28,839 bases of DNA from CAZPWQ01 sp964590495 (GTDB taxonomy: Bacteria > Bacteroidota > Rhodothermia > Balneolales > Balneolaceae), in assembly GCA_964590495.1 (NCBI GenBank), contig CAZPWQ010000039.1:1-28839 (forward strand), given 5' to 3'. Within the stretch, counting starts at the first letter, position 1. Every line of letters begins with the position of its first letter. The notes under the pieces are model-generated. The model ran no database searches and was not told where the DNA came from. It saw nothing but the letters and a program-made list of their open reading frames with translations. This document shows, in pieces, positions 13,608-22,025 of this stretch. The translations under genes were made by a program, and so were the position numbers.

Positions 13608-14633
13608 TTAATCCCAAATTGCAATTTCTCTGTCTCCTTCGGAATCTGATTTGGCCCGGAACATGCCCTGGGTATTCATATCCATCAGCATATTACCGTA
13701 CTTGTCGACCGCTATCATACCGGCATCACCAGGTTCAAGTACCTCTTCCAGAAGATAACTGCCGGCTTCATCAAGCGAAGCATCTTTAAACTTCATATAG
13801 GAGCTGACGGTATGGCCCGAAACGGCGCGCATAATTTTTTCTCCCCAGCCTGTCATTGATACAGCAACCACATCACTTGCATATGTGCCTGAACCGATAA
13901 TGGGTACATCTCCGACGCGACCGAATTTTTTATTGGTCATACCGCCGGTTGAAGTCCCCGCTACAAGTCTGCCTTCGCTGTCCAGGGCAACACATCCGAC
14001 AGTACCATATTTCTGTTCATCAAAGAATATGGAAGAATCCTCCTGCAGACTTGATTGAGCATCTTCATTCTCCCGCTGCAGCGCCCGCTTCCATGCATTA
14101 TGCCGGCGTTCGGTATAAAAATAATCCTGGTTCACACGTTCAACCTTCATTTGGTCTGCGTATTCCTCGGCTCCTTCCGCAGCAAACATTACATGCTCGG
14201 AATTTTCCATAACGAGCCGTGCCAGGGAAATAGGATTCTTTACTGTTGTAACGCCGGTAATGGTTCCCGCTTCGCGTGTATTCCCAAGCATAAATGCCGC
14301 ATCCAGCTCGTGGGCACCTTCATTTGTAAATACTGAGCCTCTTCCCGCATTAAACCGAGGATTATCTTCCAGATAATTGATCACCTGCTCTACTGCGTCA
14401 AGCGATGAACCGCCATTACTCAAAACATCCTCTCCGACAGAAAGGGCCTCCTCAAGGCTGTCAAAATATTCCTGCTTTACAGAATCAGCCATATCCTCTG
14501 AAATCACACCGGCCCCGCCATGTAAAACAAGTGCCCATTCTTTGGCTGAAGTATCCTGCAGGTCAGTATTCCCACAACCGATTAAAACCGCCAATGTCAG
14601 TACCCACAATAAATTTCGAGTAACCTGTTCCAT
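13608..14633 (-). CDS. Lipoprotein isoaspartyl peptidase/L-asparaginase (Ntn hydrolase)
   Basis: A 341-residue member of the plant-type asparaginase/isoaspartyl dipeptidase family. These precursors cleave themselves before a Thr that becomes the N-terminal nucleophile, here Thr211 in KYGTVGCVALDSEG. Supporting motifs are LVLHGGAGVI near the N-terminus, NGGSSLDAVE, FNAGRGSVFT and the substrate-binding AGTSTGGMTNKKFGRVGDVP. The protein opens with a lipoprotein signal, LLWVLTLAVLIGCGNTD, with the lipid Cys at about residue 20, so it acts outside the cytoplasm, probably on asparagine or isoaspartyl peptides from protein turnover. It is complete, ending 38 bases from the assembly gap. No partner gene is visible on its strand. 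Confidence 0.9.
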   Translation of the reverse strand: MEQVTRNLLWVLTLAVLIGCGNTDLQDTSAKEWALVLHGGAGVISEDMADSVKQEYFDSLEEALSVGEDVLSNGGSSLDAVEQVINYLEDNPRFNAGRGSVFTNEGAHELDAAFMLGNTREAGTITGVTTVKNPISLARLVMENSEHVMFAAEGAEEYADQMKVERVNQDYFYTERRHNAWKRALQRENEDAQSSLQEDSSIFFDEQKYGTVGCVALDSEGRLVAGTSTGGMTNKKFGRVGDVPIIGSGTYASDVVAVSMTGWGEKIMRAVSGHTVSSYMKFKDASLDEAGSYLLEEVLEPGDAGMIAVDKYGNMLMDMNTQGMFRAKSDSEGDREIAIWD

Positions 14634-14719
14634 AGTTTCAATATTTATTTAGAATTAGCCCGCAACTCTCACCAAGAAATTTAATAGTAAGGAATTGCTG
14701 CCAGGATGTACATACCAAT

Positions 14720-17137
14720 GTGAGAATATCAACAAAATATCGGTTCCCTTTCGCAAAATATCCGGCCGTACGGCTGGCACTGTTATTTTGTGCGGGTATT
14801 ATCCTCAACAGCTACATTCGTTTACCCCTGTGGATATGGCTGCTTTTATTCGCTCTGGCAATAACGGGGTATGGTACCGCCGAGCGCTTCACCAAACACA
14901 GGGTAAACCGCCTGATATATTCTTCGACCATAATCTGCTATTTATCAGCCGTATTTATTTTTGGGGGATTCTGGCACAGCCTGTACAAGGAAAGCAGGAG
15001 CCAAAAGCCAGAAGTTTTTGAAGCATACAGCTGGGAAGATCTGACCTTTCACGGTGAGGTATACAGGATCAAACAAAGCGGTACAGGTAAATATCATATC
15101 GACATGTCAGTTGATACAACACGCTTTAATTCACCGGATGTATGGCCCGAGAATTTTAATATGCGGGCAATTTTGAATCCGGCTGATACTGAGCTTCCCG
15201 CACAACTGACACTGGGAGACAGACTTATTGTCAATGCCACTGTTATTCCCCTGGAAGGAAAACGCAACCCGAACGAATTCGACTATAAACGTTATTTGGC
15301 CTCAGAAGAAATCTACGTACAGGCAGGTATTCAGTCGTTTATATCACACATCAATAGAAGAAATTTCATTAGCTGGAACAGTCTGCGCCATAAAGTTCTC
15401 ACTGCTATAGATATAAACTTCAATCCTCAAACGCAGCCGCTGGCGAAAGCCCTTCTTATTGGCTACAAACATGAACTTGATCCGGAAGATAAAACAGCAT
15501 TTTCCCGGGCGGGGCTCTCTCATATTATGGCGGTTTCAGGTCTGCATGTGGGCTTTATCCTGGCACCTTTCTGGCTGATTATACCATTTTTCTGGACATT
15601 CAGATATGGGAAACAGACCGGGCTGGCAATACTGGTACTTATCCTCTTCTTTTATGCTGGATTGACCGGATTTTCCGCATCCGTAAGCCGGGCTTCGCTG
15701 GTTGGAGGGTTTCTTATGTACGGCCGGCTTTTTCACAAAGTTCGGGACTCTAAAAATCTTACTGCCCTTGCGGCTCTTATCATTCTGCTTGTTAATCCCG
15801 ACGATATTTTCGATATCGGTTTTCAACTCTCCTTTGGAGCTGTCTATATTATTTTGTTATCGTCTGCGACCATCAGCCACTACCTGCCTGACTGGATCCG
15901 CTTTAGCTGGTATGGCATGCCGGTTATGGTAGTTGTCATTTCCATACTGGTACAGGCCGGGCTATATCCGCTGCTGGTATATTATTTCGGTGAGTTTTCA
16001 TTAATAGGTCCACTTGCCAATGCATTGGTGGTACCTTTTCTGACCTTTGCTGTGCCTGCCGCTCTTTTTCTGATACCGATAGCACTGGCATTTCCCGATC
16101 TCTCACAAATCATGAACTGGCCTATTCAGGTATTCCTGGAAAACCTGCACGAATTTGTGAGATGGACTTCCACACTGGACGGGAGCTGGATACAGACAAA
16201 TCTGGAAAGTCCGATGCTATTTTTAATCTGGATATCCGCCCTCTTTGCCATAGCGGCGTGGACAATCCCAAAATTACGGTGGAAGTATATCTGCGGATTT
16301 TTGTTGGTACTCTGCCTGTACCAGGGACAACTGCTTTATGAAAAAACTGCGCTACCAGTGATGAAAATCACAATTTTAGATGTTGGACAGGGAGACGCCA
16401 CATTGATCAGCACGCCAAACAACAACCATTTTCTGATAGATACGGGGCGATGGGCTCCTTCATACAACAGTGCCAAACATGTCATTATTCCTCACTTGAA
16501 AGCCGAAGGTATTTCCCGACTGAATGCTGTTTTCCACTCACATCCTCACGCCGATCATATTGGCGGAACCGTAGAACTGATCGATCATTTTCCCATTGAT
16601 ACTATTTATAATGCCGGAGCTACTTATGATTCCAACCTTTACCGAACTTATCTGCAAAAAGCCGCTCAAAAAGATATCCCGGTCAAATCACTTTCAGCAG
16701 GAGATATTATTGATTTAGATCCCTCTATCCGGATTTTTATTTATGGTCCCGGCAGTACTAAAACTTTCACGAATGTAAACGATCACTCGCTGATACTGGA
16801 ATTAATTTATGGCTCCACCGAATTTCTTTTTATGGGAGATGCCGAAGTAAATCAGGAAAAACGTCTGGTCACCAATTATCCGGATCTTTTAGATACAGAT
16901 TTCCTGAAAGTTGGACATCACGGTAGCAAGACAAGCTCAAACAACATCCTGTTGAAAGCCGCAACACCCGATATTTCCACAGTTTCCCTTGCAAGGTCGA
17001 ACCGTTTTAACCATCCGCATCCGGATGCCATAAAGAGGTTACGGCAGACAAATTCCGAACTTTATTTTACCAGCCTGGATGGAGCTCTTCAGTTTGAATC
17101 CGACGGCACAACCATTCGAAAGGTTCAGTGGAAATGA
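14720..17137 (+). CDS. comEC: ComEC/Rec2 DNA-uptake channel with MBL domain
   Basis: An 805-residue inner-membrane protein that passes single-stranded DNA into the cytoplasm during natural transformation. It has an N-terminal membrane pair and OB-like domain (residues 1-200), the competence core with the signature HIMAVSGLHVGF (about 270) and about eight more spans to residue 540, and a C-terminal metallo-beta-lactamase domain. The last has HSHPHADH at 606-613 and KVGHHGSKTSS, so its metal site is intact. Start is GTG at 14720; no in-frame ATG, GTG or TTG lies close upstream, and an overlapping ATG at 14718 reads straight into a stop. Other competence genes are not in the window. Confidence 0.92.
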   Translation: MRISTKYRFPFAKYPAVRLALLFCAGIILNSYIRLPLWIWLLLFALAITGYGTAERFTKHRVNRLIYSSTIICYLSAVFIFGGFWHSLYKESRSQKPEVFEAYSWEDLTFHGEVYRIKQSGTGKYHIDMSVDTTRFNSPDVWPENFNMRAILNPADTELPAQLTLGDRLIVNATVIPLEGKRNPNEFDYKRYLASEEIYVQAGIQSFISHINRRNFISWNSLRHKVLTAIDINFNPQTQPLAKALLIGYKHELDPEDKTAFSRAGLSHIMAVSGLHVGFILAPFWLIIPFFWTFRYGKQTGLAILVLILFFYAGLTGFSASVSRASLVGGFLMYGRLFHKVRDSKNLTALAALIILLVNPDDIFDIGFQLSFGAVYIILLSSATISHYLPDWIRFSWYGMPVMVVVISILVQAGLYPLLVYYFGEFSLIGPLANALVVPFLTFAVPAALFLIPIALAFPDLSQIMNWPIQVFLENLHEFVRWTSTLDGSWIQTNLESPMLFLIWISALFAIAAWTIPKLRWKYICGFLLVLCLYQGQLLYEKTALPVMKITILDVGQGDATLISTPNNNHFLIDTGRWAPSYNSAKHVIIPHLKAEGISRLNAVFHSHPHADHIGGTVELIDHFPIDTIYNAGATYDSNLYRTYLQKAAQKDIPVKSLSAGDIIDLDPSIRIFIYGPGSTKTFTNVNDHSLILELIYGSTEFLFMGDAEVNQEKRLVTNYPDLLDTDFLKVGHHGSKTSSNNILLKAATPDISTVSLARSNRFNHPHPDAIKRLRQTNSELYFTSLDGALQFESDGTTIRKVQWK

Positions 17138-17144
17138 GAGACGG

Positions 17145-17228
17145 GGCAGGGCGCATAGAGCAAAGTCCGCCAGCCGGCGGATGGAAAGAGCTGGTTTTCG
17201 CCATGCGCCATGCGTTTTGCTCTTTGCC
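17145..17228. repeat. CGCCATG-type heptamer inverted element after comEC
   Basis: The right arm (17199-17228) reads in steps of seven as CGCCATG, CGCCATG, CGTTTTG, CTCTTTG, CC. The left arm (17145-17165), read on the other strand, gives CTTTG, CTCTATG, CGCCCTG, CC: the same word family inverted. Between them TCCGCC (17166-17171) and GGCGGA (17176-17181) form a perfect hairpin. The element starts seven bases after the comEC stop. Confidence 0.75.
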
Positions 17229-17281
17229 TTCGACTAGAAGCCTATGATAAAAATTACCGGAATCAGGGTTGGACGATTGTA

Positions 17282-17306
17282 TTTGATCAATTAAATTATT
17301 TGATCA
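17282..17306. promoter_or_regulatory. Two TTTGATCA boxes upstream of the AI-2E permease
   Basis: TTTGATCA occurs at 17282-17289 and 17299-17306, 17 bases apart, with the palindromic core TGATCA. It lies 20 bases before the start codon and could be a regulator site. No regulator is suggested by the context. Confidence 0.35.
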
Positions 17307-17325
17307 GTGAAAAAGTTGAAAAATT

Positions 17326-18642
17326 ATGAGAAACTACTCCAGAGAATGGCTTAATGAACGGGGACAGCTTATTTTAATGGTCGCCGGTGTGGCAGGTCTG
17401 CTATTCCTGATGTATCTGCTTGAGCACCTGATAAATCCGTTGGGTTATACCCTTCTGATCGGCATAGTCCTTTATCCCATCCGCAGACAGCCGGTTGCGC
17501 GGGCCCTGTTGTACGCTACTTTCTTTGCAGGCGGAATCTGGCTAATATACGACTCGGGTCATCTGCTCATTCCTTTTATTCTTGCGTACATCATTGCATT
17601 TATTATCAATCCGCTGGTTGAACAGCTCGAGCTCAGACAAATACCACGGGGACTTATTGCGGGTGTATTTACTTTTGTCAGTCTGGGACTTATTGGCCTG
17701 GCTATCTTCTTTGCCACGCCTGTTCTTATAGAACAAATTTCCAAACTGGGTTCGCTGTTATACGAAGCTTCGAATGATACTGAAGGCATGATAGAAAGTA
17801 CCGGTATACTGGCTCTATTTGAGCAGCTTGGATTTCAGACTGATTCAATCAAGGCCCAGTTTGCTAACCAAATTAATATTCTTATAGATCAGTTTTACAT
17901 AAGTATAACAAACCTCTCCTCGACCTATATATCAGGTTTTGGCAGTATTGTTACGGTAATTTTCTTTACTATCCTTATGCCGTTTTTGTCCTTTTTTATG
18001 ATTCGTGACTATGAAAAAATCGGTGTTTTCGTACGTTCTCTTCTCACTCCTCAAAACGTTTCAACCGACTACACTACACAAATCAGTCGTATTGTTGGAT
18101 CCTATCTTCGGGGATTGTTTATCGTAGTATTAATAAGTGCTGTGAATTTGAGTCTTGGTTTTTATATTTTCGGCGTTCCCTATGCCCTGGTGCTTGGAAT
18201 AATTGCCGGACTGACAAACTTCGTACCCACATTCGGTCTTTGGTTCAGCATAACGCTTTGTACTCTGGTGGGAGCGAGTCTCGGTGATCCGTGGTACCAG
18301 TTTTTGCCGGGAATATATATTGTATTTGCAATAGAACAGGTGCTCGAATCCGGCTTTATCGTACCGAGGGTTGTCGGTAAACACGTAGGGCTGCATCCTC
18401 TTTTGATTATGGTTTCTTTGCTTTTATTTGGATTTATGTTCGGCTTTTTAGGTCTTTTAATTGCAGTACCTTTGGCAGCTTTAATTTCTGTATTTTATGA
18501 GCAGTATAAGGAAACGAAAAAAATTTCGTTTTTGAGTGGAAGTGAACTGGATTCCTTTATACAACAGTTCGATCGTGAATCACAAAAGCAGAAGAAGAAA
18601 AAACAGAAGGAGATGGAAAAGGGATTGGATTCCCAACTGTGA
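17326..18642 (+). CDS. AI-2E family (PerM/YdiK-like) permease
   Basis: A 438-residue inner-membrane protein of the AI-2 exporter/PerM superfamily. Hydrophobic segments occur at residues about 15-55, 62-95, 110-145 and several in 200-410. The family block PYALVLGIIAGLTNFVPTFG and the C-terminal VVGKHVGLHPLLIMVSLLLFG followed by GFLGLLIAVPLAALISVF are clear. Members export small molecules, or in some species act as Na+/H+ antiporters, so the substrate cannot be called. The basic tail (QKQKKKKQKEMEKG) is cytoplasmic. xseB follows after 39 bases. Confidence 0.88.
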   Translation: MRNYSREWLNERGQLILMVAGVAGLLFLMYLLEHLINPLGYTLLIGIVLYPIRRQPVARALLYATFFAGGIWLIYDSGHLLIPFILAYIIAFIINPLVEQLELRQIPRGLIAGVFTFVSLGLIGLAIFFATPVLIEQISKLGSLLYEASNDTEGMIESTGILALFEQLGFQTDSIKAQFANQINILIDQFYISITNLSSTYISGFGSIVTVIFFTILMPFLSFFMIRDYEKIGVFVRSLLTPQNVSTDYTTQISRIVGSYLRGLFIVVLISAVNLSLGFYIFGVPYALVLGIIAGLTNFVPTFGLWFSITLCTLVGASLGDPWYQFLPGIYIVFAIEQVLESGFIVPRVVGKHVGLHPLLIMVSLLLFGFMFGFLGLLIAVPLAALISVFYEQYKETKKISFLSGSELDSFIQQFDRESQKQKKKKQKEMEKGLDSQL

Positions 18643-18681
18643 AACTGTTTAGTTAAGGGTGCCAATGGAATATGGCAGTAA

Positions 18682-18906
18682 ATGTTTATGAATAAAGAAA
18701 ATCAACCAAATTTTGAAGAGGCTTTAGCCCGATTGGAATCTATTGTGAAGGAACTTGAAGATGATTCCATTTCGCTGGAAAAGTCAATTAACCTGTATGA
18801 AGAAGGAATAAAACTGTCCAAACTTTGTACTCAAACACTTGAAGAAGCAGAGTTGCGCATTGAGAAAGTATCCAGGCAACAGGATGAAAATGCTTCAGAA
18901 GAATAA
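18682..18906 (+). CDS. xseB: Exodeoxyribonuclease VII small subunit
   Basis: A 74-residue protein that pairs with XseA to degrade single-stranded DNA. The family signature FEEALARLESIVKELEDDSI, then SLEKSINLYEEGIKL and CTQTLEEAELRIEKV, is complete. Two in-frame ATG codons (18682 and 18688) are possible starts. xseA is not in the window. It sits six bases before dxs, the frequent bacterial pairing, but the farnesyl diphosphate synthase gene that often lies between them is absent. Confidence 0.95.
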   Translation: MFMNKENQPNFEEALARLESIVKELEDDSISLEKSINLYEEGIKLSKLCTQTLEEAELRIEKVSRQQDENASEE

Positions 18907-18912
18907 TCTAAT

Positions 18913-20838
18913 ATGGAATTTGAAGAAATAACACCGGGTCCACTACTGGCCGAAATTGATTCTCCGGAAGATCTGAAAAAACTTAAACCCGATCAGCTCA
19001 TCGATGTTTGTGATGAACTTCGGGATTACATCATTGATATGGTTTCCATACACGGCGGACATTTCGGGGCCAGTCTGGGTGTGGTCGAAATGACTGTTGC
19101 CCTACATTATGTTTATGATACCCCTGAAGATCTCCTGCTGTGGGATGTCGGCCATCAGTCGTACGGCCATAAAATCCTGACAGGGCGTCGCGATCGATTC
19201 AGCACCAATCGTCAATACGGAGGGTTGTCAGGTTTTCCCAAGCGCTCCGAAAGTCCTTATGATGCTTTTGGTGTGGGCCACTCGAGCACCTCTATCTCGG
19301 CCGCACTCGGCATGGCGGTTTCCCGTGATTTGGACCAATCCGATAAAAAAGTAGTTGCTGTTATCGGTGATGGTGCCATGACCGCCGGACTTGCTTTCGA
19401 AGCTATGAACAATGCAGGAGCGTTAAACCGCGACATACTTGTCATCCTGAACGACAATTGCATGTCTATTGATCCGAATGTCGGCGCTCTCAAAGAATAT
19501 TTGACCGAAATAACGACTAGTAAAACATTCAATAAGCTGCGAGATGAAATCTACGACATGCTCGGCCATTTTAAATCGGCCGGTGAAAAGATGCGCAAAA
19601 TTGCTTCAAGACTTGAAAAGGCAGTTACCACCGCCATCACACCGGGAGGATTGTTCCAGGCTCTCGGGTTTAAATACTACGGTCCGGTAGACGGACATAA
19701 CGTTGATACCATGCGCCGGCATCTGGAAGATCTCAAAAATATCCCGGGCCCAAAGCTATTGCATGCCGTTACGGTAAAAGGCAAAGGCTTTGCACCGGCC
19801 GAGCGTGAACAAACGAAATGGCATGCCCAAAGCAGCCCCTTTGATAAAATTACCGGCAAATCTCTCGATAAAAAGAAAGAAGGTCTGGCCATACCGAAAT
19901 ACCAGCACGTTTTTGGAGAAGCTATCGTGGAGCTGGCTGACAAAGATGATCGCATCGTGGGCATTACTCCGGCGATGCCCAGCGGATCAAGTTTATGGCC
20001 TTTAATGGAGAAATATCCCGATCGGGCCTTTGATGTAGGAATTGCCGAACAACATTCAATTACCTTTGCTGCAGGACTGGCTGCGGATGGTAAGAAAGCT
20101 TTTGCAGCTATCTATTCCACATTCCTGCAACGCGCTTATGACCAGGTTATACATGATGTGGCTATTCAAAATCTGCCGGTTGTTTTTTGCATCGATCGTG
20201 CCGGTTTGGTCGGCGCCGACGGACCTACTCATCATGGTCTTTACGACATTTCGTACCTGCGTGCGGTTCCGAATATGATCGTCTCATCCCCCCTAAACGA
20301 GCAGGAACTCCGTGATATGATGTACACTGCTTCAAAATATGAAGAAGCCGCCTGGGCCATCCGGTATCCGCGTGGAAAAGCAACAGGTATGGAAATCCGA
20401 AAAGAATTTACGAAAATAGAGATAGGAAAGGGTGAATGCCTGCGACAAGGAGAAGAAATTGCCATATTGAGCTTTGGTCCCATGGGTAATTATGTGGCGG
20501 AGGCCGCAGATGATCTCGGGAAAACAGGTATTAATATCGGACATTACAATATGCGATTCGCGAAACCACTAAATTCAGATCTCATTGATGATATATGTCA
20601 TACCTACGAACATATTATTACCATCGAAGACGGCACTAAGCTGGGCGGTTTTGGCAGTGCCGTAACAGAGTACCTGGGCGACAAACCCCATCATATTCCG
20701 GTAACAATTATGGGGGTACCCGACCATATTGTGGAACACGGAACCCAACAGGAACTGCACCGGGAGGTAGGTCTCGATCCGAAAGGCATAAAAAATAAAG
20801 TGCAGGAAGTTCTAAAAGCTTATTCACTCCGGGTGTAA
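18913..20838 (+). CDS. dxs: 1-deoxy-D-xylulose-5-phosphate synthase
   Basis: A 641-residue thiamine diphosphate enzyme that joins pyruvate and glyceraldehyde 3-phosphate, the first step of the MEP isoprenoid pathway; the product also feeds thiamine and pyridoxal synthesis. The N-terminal GGHFGASLGVVEMTVALHYV, WDVGHQSYGHKILTGR and the ThDP/Mg motif GDGAMTAGLAFEAMNNAG with LNDNCMSI are intact. The transketolase middle domain (GIAEQHSITFAAGLA, FCIDRAGLVGADGPTHHG) and C-terminal domain follow. Length is typical. It lies six bases after xseB. The downstream hairpin is shared with a convergent gene and has its T-run on the other strand, so termination of dxs itself is weaker. Confidence 0.97.
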   Translation: MEFEEITPGPLLAEIDSPEDLKKLKPDQLIDVCDELRDYIIDMVSIHGGHFGASLGVVEMTVALHYVYDTPEDLLLWDVGHQSYGHKILTGRRDRFSTNRQYGGLSGFPKRSESPYDAFGVGHSSTSISAALGMAVSRDLDQSDKKVVAVIGDGAMTAGLAFEAMNNAGALNRDILVILNDNCMSIDPNVGALKEYLTEITTSKTFNKLRDEIYDMLGHFKSAGEKMRKIASRLEKAVTTAITPGGLFQALGFKYYGPVDGHNVDTMRRHLEDLKNIPGPKLLHAVTVKGKGFAPAEREQTKWHAQSSPFDKITGKSLDKKKEGLAIPKYQHVFGEAIVELADKDDRIVGITPAMPSGSSLWPLMEKYPDRAFDVGIAEQHSITFAAGLAADGKKAFAAIYSTFLQRAYDQVIHDVAIQNLPVVFCIDRAGLVGADGPTHHGLYDISYLRAVPNMIVSSPLNEQELRDMMYTASKYEEAAWAIRYPRGKATGMEIRKEFTKIEIGKGECLRQGEEIAILSFGPMGNYVAEAADDLGKTGINIGHYNMRFAKPLNSDLIDDICHTYEHIITIEDGTKLGGFGSAVTEYLGDKPHHIPVTIMGVPDHIVEHGTQQELHREVGLDPKGIKNKVQEVLKAYSLRV

Positions 20839-20872
20839 AAAAAAAGCCACCCCGGCGAAACCGGGATGGCTT
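20837..20872 (-). terminator. Strong terminator for the secreted-protein gene, shared with dxs
   Basis: Twelve pairs between 20844-20855 and 20861-20872 around a 5-base loop; on the minus strand the one imperfect position becomes U-G. Nine T follow on the minus strand (20845-20837). Confidence 0.88.
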
Positions 20873-20881
20873 AAGAAGAAA

Positions 20882-20902
20882 AACATCTGATTTCCAGATG
20901 TT
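20882..20902 (-). terminator. Hairpin overlapping the stop of the secreted-protein gene
   Basis: AACATCTG (20882-20889) pairs with CAGATGTT (20895-20902) around a 5-base loop and is followed on the minus strand by TTTCTTCTT. With the adjacent stronger hairpin it forms a double terminator. Confidence 0.6.
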
Positions 20903-21389
20903 AATAGTCTTCTTCAGGTTCGAGCTCAAATGTTTTGATATCGTCGTCCTGCTCTTGGCCGAATTCTTGCTCATCTTGCTGTTGGGTTTGTTGCTCTTGA
21001 CCCTGAGCGTGTCCTCGGTCCATCATTTCCTGAAGAGAAACAGTTTCGCTGAGCTCTTGATAACCCTCATGATTTATTTTGATTTCGATTTCATCGGAAC
21101 CCACTCCCCGGTCCTGGGTTTCGGCACCCACTCCCTCAGTTTCGGTTTCGGTTTCGAGATTTTCAAAGGTAAAGATACCCTCGTCATCAGTAGTAACTGT
21201 TTGACCCTCAATTTCAACCTCAACATTGGGGAGAGGCTGATCAGTGGTAGCATCTACTACTTTTCCTTTATAGGCATTACTGGTTGTTACATCCTGATTG
21301 GTTTCTTGTGCAGTCGCTGTATTCAGCGAAAATGCAATAGCAACAATCATGGATAATAGACCATATAAGATTTTATTATTCTTGATCAT
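20901..21389 (-). CDS. Secreted protein with carboxypeptidase regulatory-like domain
   Basis: A 162-residue exported protein. Residues 1-28 are a Sec signal (ILYGLLSMIVAIAFSLNTATAQ). Residues about 40-115 form a CarboxypepD_reg-like beta-sandwich: GKVVDATTDQPLPNVEVEIE, then VTTDDEGIFTFENLE and INHEGYQEL. This domain is usually the N-terminal part of TonB-dependent receptors or surface proteins; here it stands alone. The loop ETETETEGVGAETQD and the tail, rich in Gln and Glu (GQEQQTQQQDEQEFGQEQ), are of low complexity. Two hairpin terminators follow. The 630-base upstream region may contain its promoter, with a dyad at 21442-21460. Function unknown. Confidence 0.78.
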   Translation of the reverse strand: MIKNNKILYGLLSMIVAIAFSLNTATAQETNQDVTTSNAYKGKVVDATTDQPLPNVEVEIEGQTVTTDDEGIFTFENLETETETEGVGAETQDRGVGSDEIEIKINHEGYQELSETVSLQEMMDRGHAQGQEQQTQQQDEQEFGQEQDDDIKTFELEPEEDY

Positions 21390-21441
21390 AGTTGTGTGAC
21401 TTTTTTATTTATGTTAGTTAAAATTTCATTCCTTATGATTG

Positions 21442-21460
21442 ACTGACTTCGGTTGTCAGT
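21442..21460. promoter_or_regulatory. Dyad ACTGAC-N7-GTCAGT upstream of the secreted-protein gene
   Basis: A perfect 6-bp inverted repeat with a 7-base centre, 53 bases before the minus-strand start. TTGACA on the minus strand (21464-21469) adjoins it. It could be an operator or a leader hairpin. Nothing else was recognised in 21390-21730. Confidence 0.3.
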
Positions 21461-21745
21461 ATGTGTCAAGTTTTACCCATACAAAGGAAACTAGTTCCTG
21501 TTTAGGGCGTACCATTAGTTGGACAATTTTTGTAAAAATCCCTCCCTATAGCTTGTACAAGTATTTTTCACAACTTTAAAAATAACGTATAACGGCAACT
21601 GCAAAGCAGGTTTATGTGTTACTTTAAAATCAAACCTTCCCGGGGAAAATGATTATCCAGCCAAAAAATATTTTTACCTTCCCCTGCTACAGTGCATAAA
21701 TAAGCATTCTGCAATTTTAATCTGCATTATTCACCCCAAGAGGTT

Positions 21746-21867
21746 GGATGTAATTGCGGCGCTGGTCAGGGGAAATGACGGCGGAGGATAGGTCTGATTA
21801 GCAGGGAATATTGCCGAAGCCGTCCGACTGCTGAACCAGCCTGTCCATACAATTCTCCTTTTTTTTT
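21746..21867 (+). ncRNA. Candidate structured small RNA with built-in terminator
   Basis: The plus strand folds into a rod with complementary blocks in nested order: GGA/TCC (21746-21748 with 21856-21858), AATTG/CAATT (21752-21756 with 21850-21854), GCTGGTCAG with CTGAACCAGC (21761-21769 with 21831-21840, one bulge) and GACGGC/GCCGTC (21777-21782 with 21819-21824). Nine T (21859-21867) follow at once. No open frame fits. I could not match it to 6S, SRP, tmRNA or a riboswitch; the rod with internal loops is loosely 6S-like. It ends 158 bases before the sigma factor start. The remaining sequence to 22025 is AT-rich with no recognisable site. Confidence 0.45.
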
Positions 21868-22025
21868 AAGAAATGCAGTTATAAATAACTATCTCCGTAA
21901 AACTATTTCTTCCTTTTATTCGTCATACTCATACAAAATTAATACCATCTGCTAAATTAACTGAAACCGCCGGGATGGATTAATAACATATATCATGACA
22001 CTACCGGTACCGCATTTTATTTACA

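Noticed and set aside
20898..21356. A 152-codon open frame on the plus strand with hydrophobic runs
   Set aside because: It is antisense to the secreted regulatory-like protein, whose signal peptide, domain and double terminator support the minus strand.
21746..21867. SRP (4.5S) RNA
   Set aside because: GGTCAGG and AGCAG occur, but the essential GGAAGGNAGCAGCC apical motif is absent in the right arrangement.
21746..21867. Cobalamin or other known riboswitch
   Set aside because: AGGGAA and GCCG fragments recall a B12 box, but the remaining conserved blocks are missing and the structure ends in a terminator far from the next start.
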